Made by a program: the position numbers and the translations under genes | NCBI RefSeq assembly: GCF_000830005.1 | Contig: NZ_CP010407.1 | Coordinates: 5,150,001 to 5,214,000 of the forward strand | Length of the DNA stretch: 64,000 bases | From: Streptomyces vietnamensis | GTDB lineage: Bacteria > Actinomycetota > Actinomycetes > Streptomycetales > Streptomycetaceae | Direction of reading: 5' to 3' | The notes under the pieces: model-generated | Seen by the model: the letters and a program-made list of their open reading frames with translations, nothing else | The model's database searches: none | What the model was told of the DNA's origin: nothing | Shown: positions 47,152 to 55,725 of the stretch, piece after piece | Layout of the letters: each line of letters starts with the position of its first letter | How positions within the stretch are numbered: the stretch's first letter is position 1

Positions 47152-47184
47152 AGCCTGGGCGGTCACACCGGCAGCCCGGTCGAC
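47116..47184 (+). repeat. 54-bp imperfect duplication at the 3' end of the 2H gene
   Basis: GGCAGCCCGGTCGAC recurs at 47116 and 47170, both followed by CCGACGGCCTAG-type ends, so the stop codon of the gene is copied. CACACCGGCAGG recurs near 47165, 47218 and 47237. Confidence 0.75.
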
Positions 47185-47234
47185 ACCCCGGCGCCGACGG
47201 CCTAGCCGCGGGCGGTCACACCGGCAGGCGTACG

Positions 47235-47990
47235 TCACACCGGCAGGCGGCGGAACAGCGGCCTCGGCACGTGCCGTACCGCCGCCATCACCATCCGCAG
47301 TGCCCCCGGCACCCACACCGTCTCCGAGCGTCGCCGCAGCCCCAGCTCGATCGCGCCCGCGACCGCCTCAGGGGTCGTCGCGAGCGGCGCCTCCGCGAGC
47401 CCGGCCGTCATCTTCGAGCGCACGAACCCGGGCCGTACGACCATGACGTGCACGCCCGTGCCGTGCAGCGCGTCCCCGAGGCCCTGCGCGAAGGCGTCGA
47501 GGCCCGCCTTCGACGAGCCGTAGATGAAGTTGGCGCGGCGTGCCCGCTCGCCCGCCACCGACGACAGCACCACCAGCGAACCGTGCCCCTGCGCCTGGAG
47601 CGCGCCCGCGCACACCAGACCCGCCGAGACGGCGCCCGTGTAGTTGGTCTGCGCGACCCGGACGGCGGCGACGGGGTCGGACTCGTCGCGCGCCTGGTCG
47701 CCGAGGACCCCGAAGGCGAGCAGCACCATGTCGATGTCGCCCTCCGTGAAGACCTTCCCGAGCCGTTCCTCGTGCGACTCGGTGTCGAGCGCGTCGAAGG
47801 GCACGGTGCGCACGTCCGCGCCGAGCGCGCGCAGCGAGTCGGCGGCGGCCGTGAGCGCGGGGGAGGGGCGGCCGGCCAGCCACACCACGCGCGTGCGGCG
47901 CGCGATCAGCCGGCGGGCGGTGGCGAGCCCGATCTCGGAGGTGCCGCCGAGGACGAGCAGGGACTGCGGGGCACCGAAGGCGTCCTTCAT
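47235..47990 (-). CDS. dprE2: Decaprenylphosphoryl-2-keto-ribose reductase (DprE2-like SDR)
   Basis: A 251-residue short-chain dehydrogenase. The NAD site is LVLGGTSEIGLATARRL, catalytic Ser is in VVLSSVAGE, and Tyr/Lys are in IYGSSKAGLDAF. Its position next to a DprE1-like oxidase identifies it as the reductase that finishes epimerisation of polyprenylphosphoryl-ribose to arabinose. GAGGAG lies before ATG 47990. It starts 12 bases after the dprE1 stop, in the same operon. Confidence 0.9.
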   Translation of the reverse strand: MKDAFGAPQSLLVLGGTSEIGLATARRLIARRTRVVWLAGRPSPALTAAADSLRALGADVRTVPFDALDTESHEERLGKVFTEGDIDMVLLAFGVLGDQARDESDPVAAVRVAQTNYTGAVSAGLVCAGALQAQGHGSLVVLSSVAGERARRANFIYGSSKAGLDAFAQGLGDALHGTGVHVMVVRPGFVRSKMTAGLAEAPLATTPEAVAGAIELGLRRRSETVWVPGALRMVMAAVRHVPRPLFRRLPV

Positions 47991-48002
47991 GGTGGGTACT
48001 CC

Positions 48003-49379
48003 TCAGAGGGCGAGACGGCGGGCGAGGTCCGAGGTGAGGACGGACCGGGGGTCGAGCGCGGCGCGCAGCGCCCGGAACTCGTCGAGCCGGGGGTACATCG
48101 CGGCCAGGGTCTCCGGCCGGACCCGGGAGTCCTTGGCGAGGTAGATCCGGCCGCCGGCGCCCACGACCTCCTCGTCGAGCGCGTCGAGGAAGCGGCCGAG
48201 GCCGGGGAGGCCGGTGGGGAGGTCGAGGGCGAGGGTCCAGCCGGGGAGCGGGAAGGAGAGCCAGCCGGGGTCGCCCGAGCCGAACCGTTTCAGGACGGCG
48301 AGGAAGGACGGGCAGCGGTGGTCCGCGATCCGCCGCACGATCCGCCGGAGGGTGTCCTCCTGCCCGTACGGGACGACGAACTGGTACTGGACGAAGCCGG
48401 CGGGCCCGTAGATCCGGTTCCAGTGGGGGACGCCGTCGAGGGGGTGGAAGAAGGCCGGCAGCGACTGGAGACGGCCGGTGGCGGCGCGGGGGGCCGCCCG
48501 GTACCAGAGCTCGTTGAACAGCCCCACGGACGTCCGCCCGAGCAGCCCGCCGGGGACGTACGGCGGTGGCGCGGGCAGCCGCCCCGGGCGGAAGGCGAGC
48601 GGATCGCGGCGGGCCCGGTGGTGGCGGGGGAGCGCGTCGTACGGGGCGTGGTCGCCGCGCGTGAGGACGGCGCGGCCGGTGGCAGCGCCCCGGGCGAGCA
48701 GGTCGATCCAGGCGACGGAGTAGCGGTAGCGGTGGTCGCCGTCGTCGAGCCGGGCCATCAGCTCGTCGAGGTCGGGGACGCGTTCGGTGTCCACGCGCAT
48801 GAGGGAGGTCTCGACGGGCAGCAGCCGCAGGGTGGCGGAGAGGATCACCCCGGTCAGGCCCATGCCGCCGGTGGTCGCGTCGAACAGCGTCGTCCCCGGC
48901 ACCACGGTCCTGATCTCGCCGTCGGCGGTGAGGAGTTCGAGCGCGGTCACGTGCCGGCCGAAGGAACCCGAGACGTGGTGGTTCTTGCCGTGGATGTCGG
49001 CGCCGATCGCGCCGCCGACGGTCACGTACCGGGTGCCGGGGGTGACCGGGACGAACCAGCCGAACGGCAGCAGCGCCTCCATCAGCCGGTGCAGGCTGAC
49101 GCCGGCCTCGCAGGCGACGAGGCCGGCGGTGGTGTCGACGGCCAGGATCCGGTCGAGGCCGGTCATGTCGAGGACGGTGCCGCCGGCGTTCTGGGCGGCG
49201 TCGCCGTACGCGCGGCCGAGACCGCGGGCGACGGCGCCCCGGGGGCCGCAGGCCCGGAGGGCCTCCGCGACCTCGGCGTGCCCGCGGGGCCGCTGCACGC
49301 GCGCGAGGGTGGGGGCGGTGCGGCCCCAGCCGGTGATCGCTTCGCAGTCGTCGTCCAGGACGTGGGTCTCGACAGCCAT
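48003..49379 (-). CDS. dprE1: Decaprenylphosphoryl-ribose 2'-oxidase (DprE1-like)
   Basis: A 458-residue FAD enzyme of the vanillyl-alcohol-oxidase fold. The FAD region contains GLGRAYGDAAQNAGG and GGAIGADIHGKNHH (His134/His135, equivalent to the flavin-region His of mycobacterial DprE1), and it ends with the DprE1-like AKDSRVRPETLAAMYPRLDE and LTSDLARRLAL. It oxidises polyprenylphosphoryl-ribose at C2'. ATG 49379 is where homology begins. It is divergent from the PAP2/UbiA pair that makes its substrate. Confidence 0.92.
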   Translation of the reverse strand: MAVETHVLDDDCEAITGWGRTAPTLARVQRPRGHAEVAEALRACGPRGAVARGLGRAYGDAAQNAGGTVLDMTGLDRILAVDTTAGLVACEAGVSLHRLMEALLPFGWFVPVTPGTRYVTVGGAIGADIHGKNHHVSGSFGRHVTALELLTADGEIRTVVPGTTLFDATTGGMGLTGVILSATLRLLPVETSLMRVDTERVPDLDELMARLDDGDHRYRYSVAWIDLLARGAATGRAVLTRGDHAPYDALPRHHRARRDPLAFRPGRLPAPPPYVPGGLLGRTSVGLFNELWYRAAPRAATGRLQSLPAFFHPLDGVPHWNRIYGPAGFVQYQFVVPYGQEDTLRRIVRRIADHRCPSFLAVLKRFGSGDPGWLSFPLPGWTLALDLPTGLPGLGRFLDALDEEVVGAGGRIYLAKDSRVRPETLAAMYPRLDEFRALRAALDPRSVLTSDLARRLAL

Positions 49380-49549
49380 GATGGTGACCGTATAGCTGTG
49401 AATGTGCCTTATGTCGGTATTACGTGGCCGTTCGTCGAAATGGGTGATTAAACGAGTGTCATGAAAGAGACCTCGTGCCCTCGACCGCGGCCCGCGCGAG
49501 AGTCGCGTTGACCGACTGGAACGGCGAGGCCCGACAGGGGGCACCACGG

Positions 49550-50617
49550 ATGCGTGAAACGACACGGGCCGCGCCCGGGCCCCCCGAGACCGGCAACGCC
49601 GCCGAACGGCCCGACACGGGCCGGGCCCCGGCCGAACGGCCCGGTGCGACGGGCCCGGCCTCGGCCGAGCGGCCCGGAGTGGGTCCTGCCTCGGCCGAGC
49701 ACCCCGGCGCGGGCCCGGCCCGGGGCGAGGCAGCCCGTGGGCCGAGGCGTGCCGCCGCGGGGCGGCCCGGCGCGGCGGGTCCGGCCACGGCCGGTCCGAT
49801 CGGGGAGACGGGGAACGACGGCGCTGAGCGGCCCGATGGCCCGGGCCCGGGCCCGGCTTCGGCCGAGCGGCCCGGCGGCTCCGGCGGGGCCGTGCCCGAG
49901 CGGGAACGTCAGGCGGGCCGGGGCCTGGCCGCGCCAAGGCCTGAGGCGGGCCGGGGCCTGGGCGCGTCAGGGGCTGCGGCGGGCTGGACCCTCGCCGAGC
50001 ACCGTCTGCTCGCCGCCCTGCGCCGCTGCGGGCAGCGCCCCGGCGTGGCCGCCGCCGCCCGGGGCCTCTCCCTCGGCGGCGAGCACGGCGCCCTCTGGCT
50101 GGCCGCCGGGCTCACCGCCGCCGCCCTCGACCGACCGCGCCGGAGCGGCTGGCTGCGGAGCACCGCCCTGATCGCCGGCGCGCACCTGGCGAGCATGGGC
50201 GTCAAACGGCTCGTACGGCGGCCCCGGCCGGCCCCGGACACGTACGAGCCCCTGGTCCGTACGGCCGGCCGGCACTCCTTCCCCAGCTCCCACGCCACCT
50301 CGGCCGCCGCCGCGGTCGTCGCCTTCGGCACCCTCCACCCGACCGCCGGTCGGCTCGCCGCCCCGCTGGCCGGCGCGGTGTGCCTCTCCCGCCTGGTCGT
50401 CGGCGTCCACTACCCGAGCGACATCGCCGCCGGCGTCCTGCTCGGAGCCACCACGGCAGCGGCGGGTGGCCACCTCCTGCCCCCGGCCCTGATCGGCGAG
50501 GGCCGCCGCTTCTCGGCCTCGGCCCCGGCCGCAGTCGCCGCGAGGCGCCGTCTCCCGGCTGCGGCAGGCCGCCTCCTCGCCCCCGTCACGCGCGCGCGTG
50601 GGGACGTCCTCTCGTGA
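49550..50617 (+). CDS. PAP2-family phosphatase with long low-complexity N-terminus
   Basis: A 355-residue protein. About 140 residues of Pro/Ala/Gly/Arg repeats ([AP]SAERPG units) precede a PAP2 domain with all three motifs: KRLVRRPRP, PSSHATS and SRLVVGVHYPSD. Next to a DPPR-synthase-like UbiA it probably removes the 5-phosphate from polyprenylphosphoryl-5-phosphoribose. I chose ATG 49550 with GGGGG upstream; GTG 49475 is an alternative. It overlaps ubiA by 4 bases (GTGA). Confidence 0.87.
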   Translation: MRETTRAAPGPPETGNAAERPDTGRAPAERPGATGPASAERPGVGPASAEHPGAGPARGEAARGPRRAAAGRPGAAGPATAGPIGETGNDGAERPDGPGPGPASAERPGGSGGAVPERERQAGRGLAAPRPEAGRGLGASGAAAGWTLAEHRLLAALRRCGQRPGVAAAARGLSLGGEHGALWLAAGLTAAALDRPRRSGWLRSTALIAGAHLASMGVKRLVRRPRPAPDTYEPLVRTAGRHSFPSSHATSAAAAVVAFGTLHPTAGRLAAPLAGAVCLSRLVVGVHYPSDIAAGVLLGATTAAAGGHLLPPALIGEGRRFSASAPAAVAARRRLPAAAGRLLAPVTRARGDVLS

Positions 50618-51564
50618 GCGGGCGGAGCGGGACGGCCGCCGTGCTCGACGCCCCCGCCGTCGTCCGCCACGCGCCCGCGCGGGCGCATGGCGGACGGGTG
50701 CTCGGGCTCGTCACGACCGCACGGCCCCGCCAGTGGGTCAAGAACGTGCTCGTCCTCGCCGCGCCCGCCGCCGCCGGCCGGCTCGGCTCCTGGCAGACCG
50801 GGGCCCGACTCGCCCTCGTCTTCGCCCTGTTCACGGCCGCCGCCTCCGCCGTCTACCTCCTCAACGACGCGCGCGACGCCGAGGCCGACCGCGCCCACCC
50901 GGTCAAGTGCCGCCGCCCCGTGGCCTCGGGGCAGGTGTCCGCCGCCCTCGCCACCGGCGCCGGGATCCTCCTCGCCCTCGGGGCCGCCGTCGCCGCCGCG
51001 CTGCTGTGCGGCCCGCTGACCGCCGCCCTCCTCGTCGCGTACCTCGTCATGCAGATCGCGTACTGCGTCCGCCTCAAGCACGTCCTCGTCGTCGACCTCG
51101 CCGTCGTCGCCACCGGCTTCCTGATGCGGGCGATGATCGGCGGGGTGGCGCTCGGCATCCCGCTCTCCCGCTGGTTCCTCATCACGACCGGGTTCGGCGC
51201 GCTCTTCATGGTCGCCGCCAAGCGGTACTCCGAGGCCGTCCAGATGGAGGGCGCCGAGGGCGCCACGCGCGCGCTGCTCACCCAGTACACGACGGGATAC
51301 CTGCGGTTCGTCTGGCAGTTGGCGGCCGGCACCGCCGTCCTCGGATACTGCCTGTGGGCCCTGGAGGCAGGCCCACCGGAGACGTCGCTGCCGTGGCGTC
51401 AGCTCTCCGTGGTCGCCTTCGTCCTGGGGGTCCTGCGGTACGCGGTCTTCGCCGACCGGGGCACGGCGGGCGCGCCCGAGGACGTCGTGCTGCGCGACCG
51501 GCCGCTCGCCGTCATCGGTCTGGCATGGGCCGCGCTGTACGGGATGTCGGTCGCGGGTCTGTGA
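50614..51564 (+). CDS. UbiA-family prenyltransferase (DPPR synthase-like)
   Basis: A 316-residue membrane enzyme with about eight helices. The first Asp-rich motif begins at Asn84, NDARDAEADRAHPVKCRRP, which is the form seen in 5-phospho-ribose-1-diphosphate:decaprenyl-phosphate transferase rather than in quinone or heme prenyltransferases. With PAP2, DprE1 and DprE2 it would give a complete route from PRPP to polyprenylphosphoryl-arabinose. GTG 50614 overlaps the PAP2 stop. Confidence 0.9.
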   Translation: MSGRSGTAAVLDAPAVVRHAPARAHGGRVLGLVTTARPRQWVKNVLVLAAPAAAGRLGSWQTGARLALVFALFTAAASAVYLLNDARDAEADRAHPVKCRRPVASGQVSAALATGAGILLALGAAVAAALLCGPLTAALLVAYLVMQIAYCVRLKHVLVVDLAVVATGFLMRAMIGGVALGIPLSRWFLITTGFGALFMVAAKRYSEAVQMEGAEGATRALLTQYTTGYLRFVWQLAAGTAVLGYCLWALEAGPPETSLPWRQLSVVAFVLGVLRYAVFADRGTAGAPEDVVLRDRPLAVIGLAWAALYGMSVAGL

Positions 51565-51625
51565 GCCCCGCCGGGGGATTCTCGTACCCGGGTGATCCGA
51601 CGGCGCGAGGAGTGGAACGTACGAC

Positions 51626-52573
51626 ATGGACTGGCTGACCAAGCTTCCCGTCATCGGCCCGTGGGTCGTCCGCCTCATGCGGACCCACGCCTGGCGCGCG
51701 TACGAGACCCTCGACGAGGCGCACTGGACCCGGCTCGCCGCCGCGATCACCTTCGTCTCCTTCATCGCCCTCTTCCCGCTGATCACGGTCGCCGCCGCGA
51801 TCGGCGCCGCGCTCCTCACGCCGGATCAGCTCGACTCGATCGAGAAGAAGATCAGCGACCAGGTGCCCGGCATCTCCGACCAGCTCGACATCGCCGGGCT
51901 CGTCGCGAACGCCGGCACCATCGGACTCGTGGCCGGCGCCGTCCTGCTCGTCACCGGCATCAGCTGGATCGGCTCCATGCGGGAGTGCCTGCGGGCGGTC
52001 TGGGGGCTCGACGCCGTCGAGGGCAACCCGTTCCTGCTCAAGGGCAAGGACGGGCTGATCCTCCTCGGCCTCGGCGGCGTCGCGATCGCCTCGCTCGCCG
52101 CGTCCTGGCTCGGCTCCACCGCCGTCGGCTGGAGCGCCGACCGGCTCGGCATCTCCGGCGAGGGGGCGGGCGGCATCCTGCTCCAGGGCGCCGCCGTCCT
52201 CGTCGCGGTCGTCGCCGACTTCCTGATCCTGCTGTACGTGCTGACGCTGCTGCCGGGCGTCGAACCGCGCCGCCGGGACCTCCTGGTGGCGGCGCTGATG
52301 GGCGCGGTCGGCTTCGAGCTGCTGAAGCTGCTGCTCGGCGGCTATATGAAGGGGGTCGCGGCGAAGTCGATGTACGGGGCGTTCGGCGTCCCGGTCGCCC
52401 TGCTCCTCTGGATCAACTTCACCGCGAAGCTGCTGCTGTTCTGCTCGGCGTGGACGGTCACGGATTCACATCGGAAGAAGACTCCTGAGGCTTCGGAGAC
52501 CCCTCCGACTCCCGAGACTCCTCGGAGCGGCGACGACGGGCCGCCGACGCGGCCAGCGGCCAGCGCCGGTTGA
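51626..52573 (+). CDS. YihY/BrkB-family membrane protein
   Basis: A 315-residue protein with six predicted helices. Family markers are RLAAAITFVSFIALFPLITVAAA, GSMRECLRAVWGL and YGAFGVPVALLLWINFTAKLLLF. The C-terminal tail is Pro/Thr-rich. YihY proteins were once called ribonuclease BN; the real function is unclear. Its last 116 bases overlap the end of the dacA-like gene on the other strand. Confidence 0.88.
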   Translation: MDWLTKLPVIGPWVVRLMRTHAWRAYETLDEAHWTRLAAAITFVSFIALFPLITVAAAIGAALLTPDQLDSIEKKISDQVPGISDQLDIAGLVANAGTIGLVAGAVLLVTGISWIGSMRECLRAVWGLDAVEGNPFLLKGKDGLILLGLGGVAIASLAASWLGSTAVGWSADRLGISGEGAGGILLQGAAVLVAVVADFLILLYVLTLLPGVEPRRRDLLVAALMGAVGFELLKLLLGGYMKGVAAKSMYGAFGVPVALLLWINFTAKLLLFCSAWTVTDSHRKKTPEASETPPTPETPRSGDDGPPTRPAASAG

Positions 52574-53771
52574 CGAGGAAGACCGCCGCGGCCAGGAGGA
52601 CGAGGACGCCGCCCGCCACGGCCAGCGCGATCCCGATCCCGCCGGACTTCTCGGGAGCGGCGGCGGTCGCGTGGGCCGGCGTCTTGGGGGCGTTCTTGCC
52701 GGGCGCCGGGGCGGTGCCGTCGTCCGGGGCGGTGGGCGTCGTGCGTTCCGAGCGGGGCGGCACCAGTTCGCCCACCGGCGTCACCTTCCCGGAGGCCGCG
52801 AAGCCCCAGTCGAGCAGCCGGGCGGCCTCCCGGTAGACCGCGTGCGACTCCTTCGAGGAGGGGTTCATGACGGTGACGAGCAGGACCCTGCCGTTGCGCT
52901 CGGCGACCCCGGTGAAGGTCGCGCCCGCGTGCGTGGTGTTGCCGTTCTTGACCCCGGCGATGCCCTGGTACGGCTCGACGCCGATGTCGCCGGTGAGGAG
53001 CCGGTTGGTGTTCTGGATCTCGAAGGTCTCGCGCTTCTTGCCCGGCTTGGCCTCGCCGGGGAAGGCGGCGCGGGACGTGGCGGCGTACTCACGGAAGTCC
53101 GGCTTCCGCATGCCGTTGCGGGCGATGAGCGTCAGGTCGTACGCGGACGAGACCTGGCCCACGGCGTCGTAGCCGTCCGGGGAGACCACGTTGGTGTCGA
53201 GGGCCTGGAGCTCGGCCGCGTGGTCGTTCATGTCCTTCACGGTCTGCTTGATGCCGTGGTTCATGCTGGTCAGCACGTGCACGGCGTCGTTGCCGGAGCG
53301 GAGGAAGACGCCGAGCCACAGGTCGTGGACGCTGTAGGTCTGCTTCTCCTTGATGCCGACCAGACTGGAACCCTCTCCTATCCCGGCCAGGTCCTGGCTG
53401 GTGACCAGGTGGTTCTGCGTCCTGGTGAACTTCGGCAGGAGCGTGTCGGCGAAGAGCATCTTGAGCGTGGAGGCCGGGGCGAGCCGCCAGTGCGCGTTGT
53501 GCGCGGCGAGGACCTGGCCGCTCTCCGCGTCCGCGACGATCCAGGAACGGCCGGACAGCTCCTTCGGCAGCACCGGGGCGCCGGGACCGAGCTGCACCTG
53601 CGTCCCCGGCTTGCTGAGCAGGGCGCCCCCGACCGTGGACATCATGGCGGGGGGCTTGGGCTGCTTGTCCTTCCCGTCCTTTCCGTCCGCGTGGGCCGCG
53701 GGCGCGGCGGTGACGAGCGGCAGGAGCACAGCAGCGGCGACCGCCCAAGCGGTCTTCTTCGAAGCAGACAC
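52458..53771 (-). CDS. D-alanyl-D-alanine carboxypeptidase (PBP5-like)
   Basis: A 437-residue penicillin-binding peptidase of the S11 family. A signal peptide (WAVAAAVLLPLVTAAPAAHA) precedes the catalytic domain with Ser101-x-x-Lys104 (PASTLKM), SGN (LRSGNDAV) and a KNG in place of the usual KTG (GVKNGNTT). A Pro/Ala linker, one membrane helix (about 392-410) and a basic tail anchor it. It trims pentapeptides in the wall. GTG 53771 has no good ribosome site, so a leaderless message or an upstream TTG is possible. Confidence 0.88.
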   Translation of the reverse strand: MSASKKTAWAVAAAVLLPLVTAAPAAHADGKDGKDKQPKPPAMMSTVGGALLSKPGTQVQLGPGAPVLPKELSGRSWIVADAESGQVLAAHNAHWRLAPASTLKMLFADTLLPKFTRTQNHLVTSQDLAGIGEGSSLVGIKEKQTYSVHDLWLGVFLRSGNDAVHVLTSMNHGIKQTVKDMNDHAAELQALDTNVVSPDGYDAVGQVSSAYDLTLIARNGMRKPDFREYAATSRAAFPGEAKPGKKRETFEIQNTNRLLTGDIGVEPYQGIAGVKNGNTTHAGATFTGVAERNGRVLLVTVMNPSSKESHAVYREAARLLDWGFAASGKVTPVGELVPPRSERTTPTAPDDGTAPAPGKNAPKTPAHATAAAPEKSGGIGIALAVAGGVLVLLAAAVFLVNRRWPLAASAARRRRSEESRESEGSPKPQESSSDVNP

Positions 53772-53880
53772 GGTCGAGAACGTACAGGTACGCAATACCG
53801 ATCCGAACCCCGGCAGGCGGTTCACCCGCGCTCGTCCACCCGGAAGCGGGGGTCGGGAGACGGATGGTGATACTGGGGTC

Positions 53881-54126
53881 ATGAAGCTCAGCCGCCGTGT
53901 CTCCTGGTTCCTGCTCGCCTTCGGGGTGTGGTCCGTCTTCATCTGGGTCACCTTCGTCAAGAACCTCTGGAACGACGGGAGCGGCCTCGCCTTCGACGAC
54001 GCGGGCGATCCGACGGCGTACTTCTGGGTTCACCTGCTGCTCGCCATCACGTCCTTTGTCCTGGGGACGGTGATCGGCGTGATCGGGTTGCGCGGGGTGC
54101 GTGCCGCGCGCCGCGCGGACGCCTAG
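53881..54126 (+). CDS. SCO4848-family small membrane protein
   Basis: An 81-residue protein with two membrane helices (about 8-27 and 47-68) and conserved WVTFVKNLWND and PTAYFWVHLLLA segments. The same small gene sits between the carboxypeptidase and phosphoesterase genes in S. coelicolor, as I recall. Function unknown. ATG 53881 is close to the divergent dacA-like start. Confidence 0.85.
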   Translation: MKLSRRVSWFLLAFGVWSVFIWVTFVKNLWNDGSGLAFDDAGDPTAYFWVHLLLAITSFVLGTVIGVIGLRGVRAARRADA

Positions 54127-54149
54127 AAGAGAAGAGGGGTTCCGGGGGA

Positions 54150-55532
54150 GTGGTCGTCTTTCTGCTGGTCCTGGTCGTGGTGCTCGCGCTGCTCGGCGCG
54201 GTCCACTGGTACGTGTGGCGGCGCCTCGTGCGGGACGTCACAGTGGCCGGGAGCCTCGCACGCCGGCTCGGTACGGTCGCCGTCGTGGCGCTGCCGCTGC
54301 TCTCGATCGCCGCCCTGGTCTCCTCGCGGGCGGGCGCGCCCTTCCTGCTCCAGCAGGCGGTCGCCTGGCCGGGCTTCCTCTGGCTCGCCGTGCTGCTGTA
54401 CCTGGTCCTGGCCCTGGTGGTCGGCGAGGCCGTCCGGCCGCTCCTGCGGGCCTGGCTGGGGCGCCGCGCGGCCGCCGCCGCACCGGCGGAGCCCGTACCG
54501 GCGGCCGCCACGGGACCCGGACCCGTCGTATCCCCGCCCGCCCCCGCGCCCGCACCTGCGTCCGAGACCGCGCCCGAGACCGAGCCCCAGCCGGCGCCCG
54601 AGCCCCAGCCCGCGCCCGAGACCGCGACCGGGCCCGGCCCCGACGGGCAGGTCGTGGCGGTCGAGGAGGCCGGTCGGCCGGTCGAGTCGGCCGCCCCCGC
54701 CGACGTCTCCCGGCGGCTCTTCGTCTCCCGCGTCGTCGCGGGGTCCGCGGCCGCCGTCGCCCTCGGGACCGTCGGGTACGGCACGTACGGCGTGCTGCGC
54801 GGGCCCCGGGTCAAGCGGGTCACCGTGCCGCTCGCCAAGATCCCGCGCGCCGCGCACGGCTACCGGATCGCCGTCGTCTCCGACATCCACCTCGGGCCGA
54901 TCCTGGGCCGCGCCCACACCCAGCGGATCGTGGACACGATCAACGCCACCCAGCCCGATCTGATCGCCGTCGTCGGCGACCTCGTCGACGGGACCGTCGA
55001 GAACCTCGGCCCGGCCGCCGAGCCGCTCGCCCGGCTCCGTGCCCGGCACGGTTCCTTCTTCGTGACCGGCAACCACGAGTACTTCTCGGGCGCCGACGCC
55101 TGGGTCGACCACGTCCGCGAGCTCGGCCTGCACCCGCTGCGCAACGCGCGCGTGGAGATCCCGGCCGGCTTCGACCTCGCCGGCGTCGACGACGTCGCGG
55201 GGGAGAGCGAGGGCCGGGGCCCCGACTTCGCGCGGGCCCTCGGCGACCGCGACCGGGCCCGCGCCGCCGTGCTCCTCGCGCACCAGCCGATCGTCGTCCA
55301 CGACGCCGTACGCCACGGCGTGGACCTCCAGCTCTCCGGTCACACCCACGGCGGCCAGCTCTGGCCCGGCAACTACCTCGCCGAACTGGCCAACCCGACC
55401 GTCGCCGGGCTCGAACGGTACGGTGACACCCAGCTGTACGTCTCGCGGGGCGCGGGCGCCTGGGGACCCCCGGTCCGGGTCGGCGCGCCCTCCGACATCA
55501 CGATCGTCGAACTCGCCTCGAAACAGGCCTGA
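54150..55532 (+). CDS. Membrane-bound metallophosphoesterase
   Basis: A 460-residue protein. Four N-terminal membrane helices (to about residue 100), a long Pro/Ala/Glu-rich linker, and another helix near 195-215 lead to a calcineurin-like phosphoesterase with VSDIHLGP, GDLVDG, TGNHEYF and SGHTHGGQ metal motifs. It belongs to the YkuE/LpxH-like group. Substrate unknown; cell-envelope lipid is plausible. GTG 54150 lies 23 bases after the SCO4848-like gene, probably one operon. Confidence 0.88.
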   Translation: MVVFLLVLVVVLALLGAVHWYVWRRLVRDVTVAGSLARRLGTVAVVALPLLSIAALVSSRAGAPFLLQQAVAWPGFLWLAVLLYLVLALVVGEAVRPLLRAWLGRRAAAAAPAEPVPAAATGPGPVVSPPAPAPAPASETAPETEPQPAPEPQPAPETATGPGPDGQVVAVEEAGRPVESAAPADVSRRLFVSRVVAGSAAAVALGTVGYGTYGVLRGPRVKRVTVPLAKIPRAAHGYRIAVVSDIHLGPILGRAHTQRIVDTINATQPDLIAVVGDLVDGTVENLGPAAEPLARLRARHGSFFVTGNHEYFSGADAWVDHVRELGLHPLRNARVEIPAGFDLAGVDDVAGESEGRGPDFARALGDRDRARAAVLLAHQPIVVHDAVRHGVDLQLSGHTHGGQLWPGNYLAELANPTVAGLERYGDTQLYVSRGAGAWGPPVRVGAPSDITIVELASKQA

Positions 55533-55725
55533 ACGGACGTTGTCACTCCCCGCGCAGAAGTCGATACGTGCTGCTCATCGACTTAAAGTCTCATATCCCG
55601 GACATATACCTGTGATGTGAAAGTTTTCCCTTCCCCATGTGAAACCCGTGTGATGGGATGCAGCCATCGCGGCGTTTCCGGGGGCCGTCGCATCTGGGGT
55701 GGTACCAAAAAAAGGAAGCACGGCA

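Noticed and set aside
49475..49549. GTG 49475 as start of the PAP2 gene
   Set aside because: No ribosome site there, while ATG 49550 has GGGGG at a good distance; the extension has no homology I recognise.
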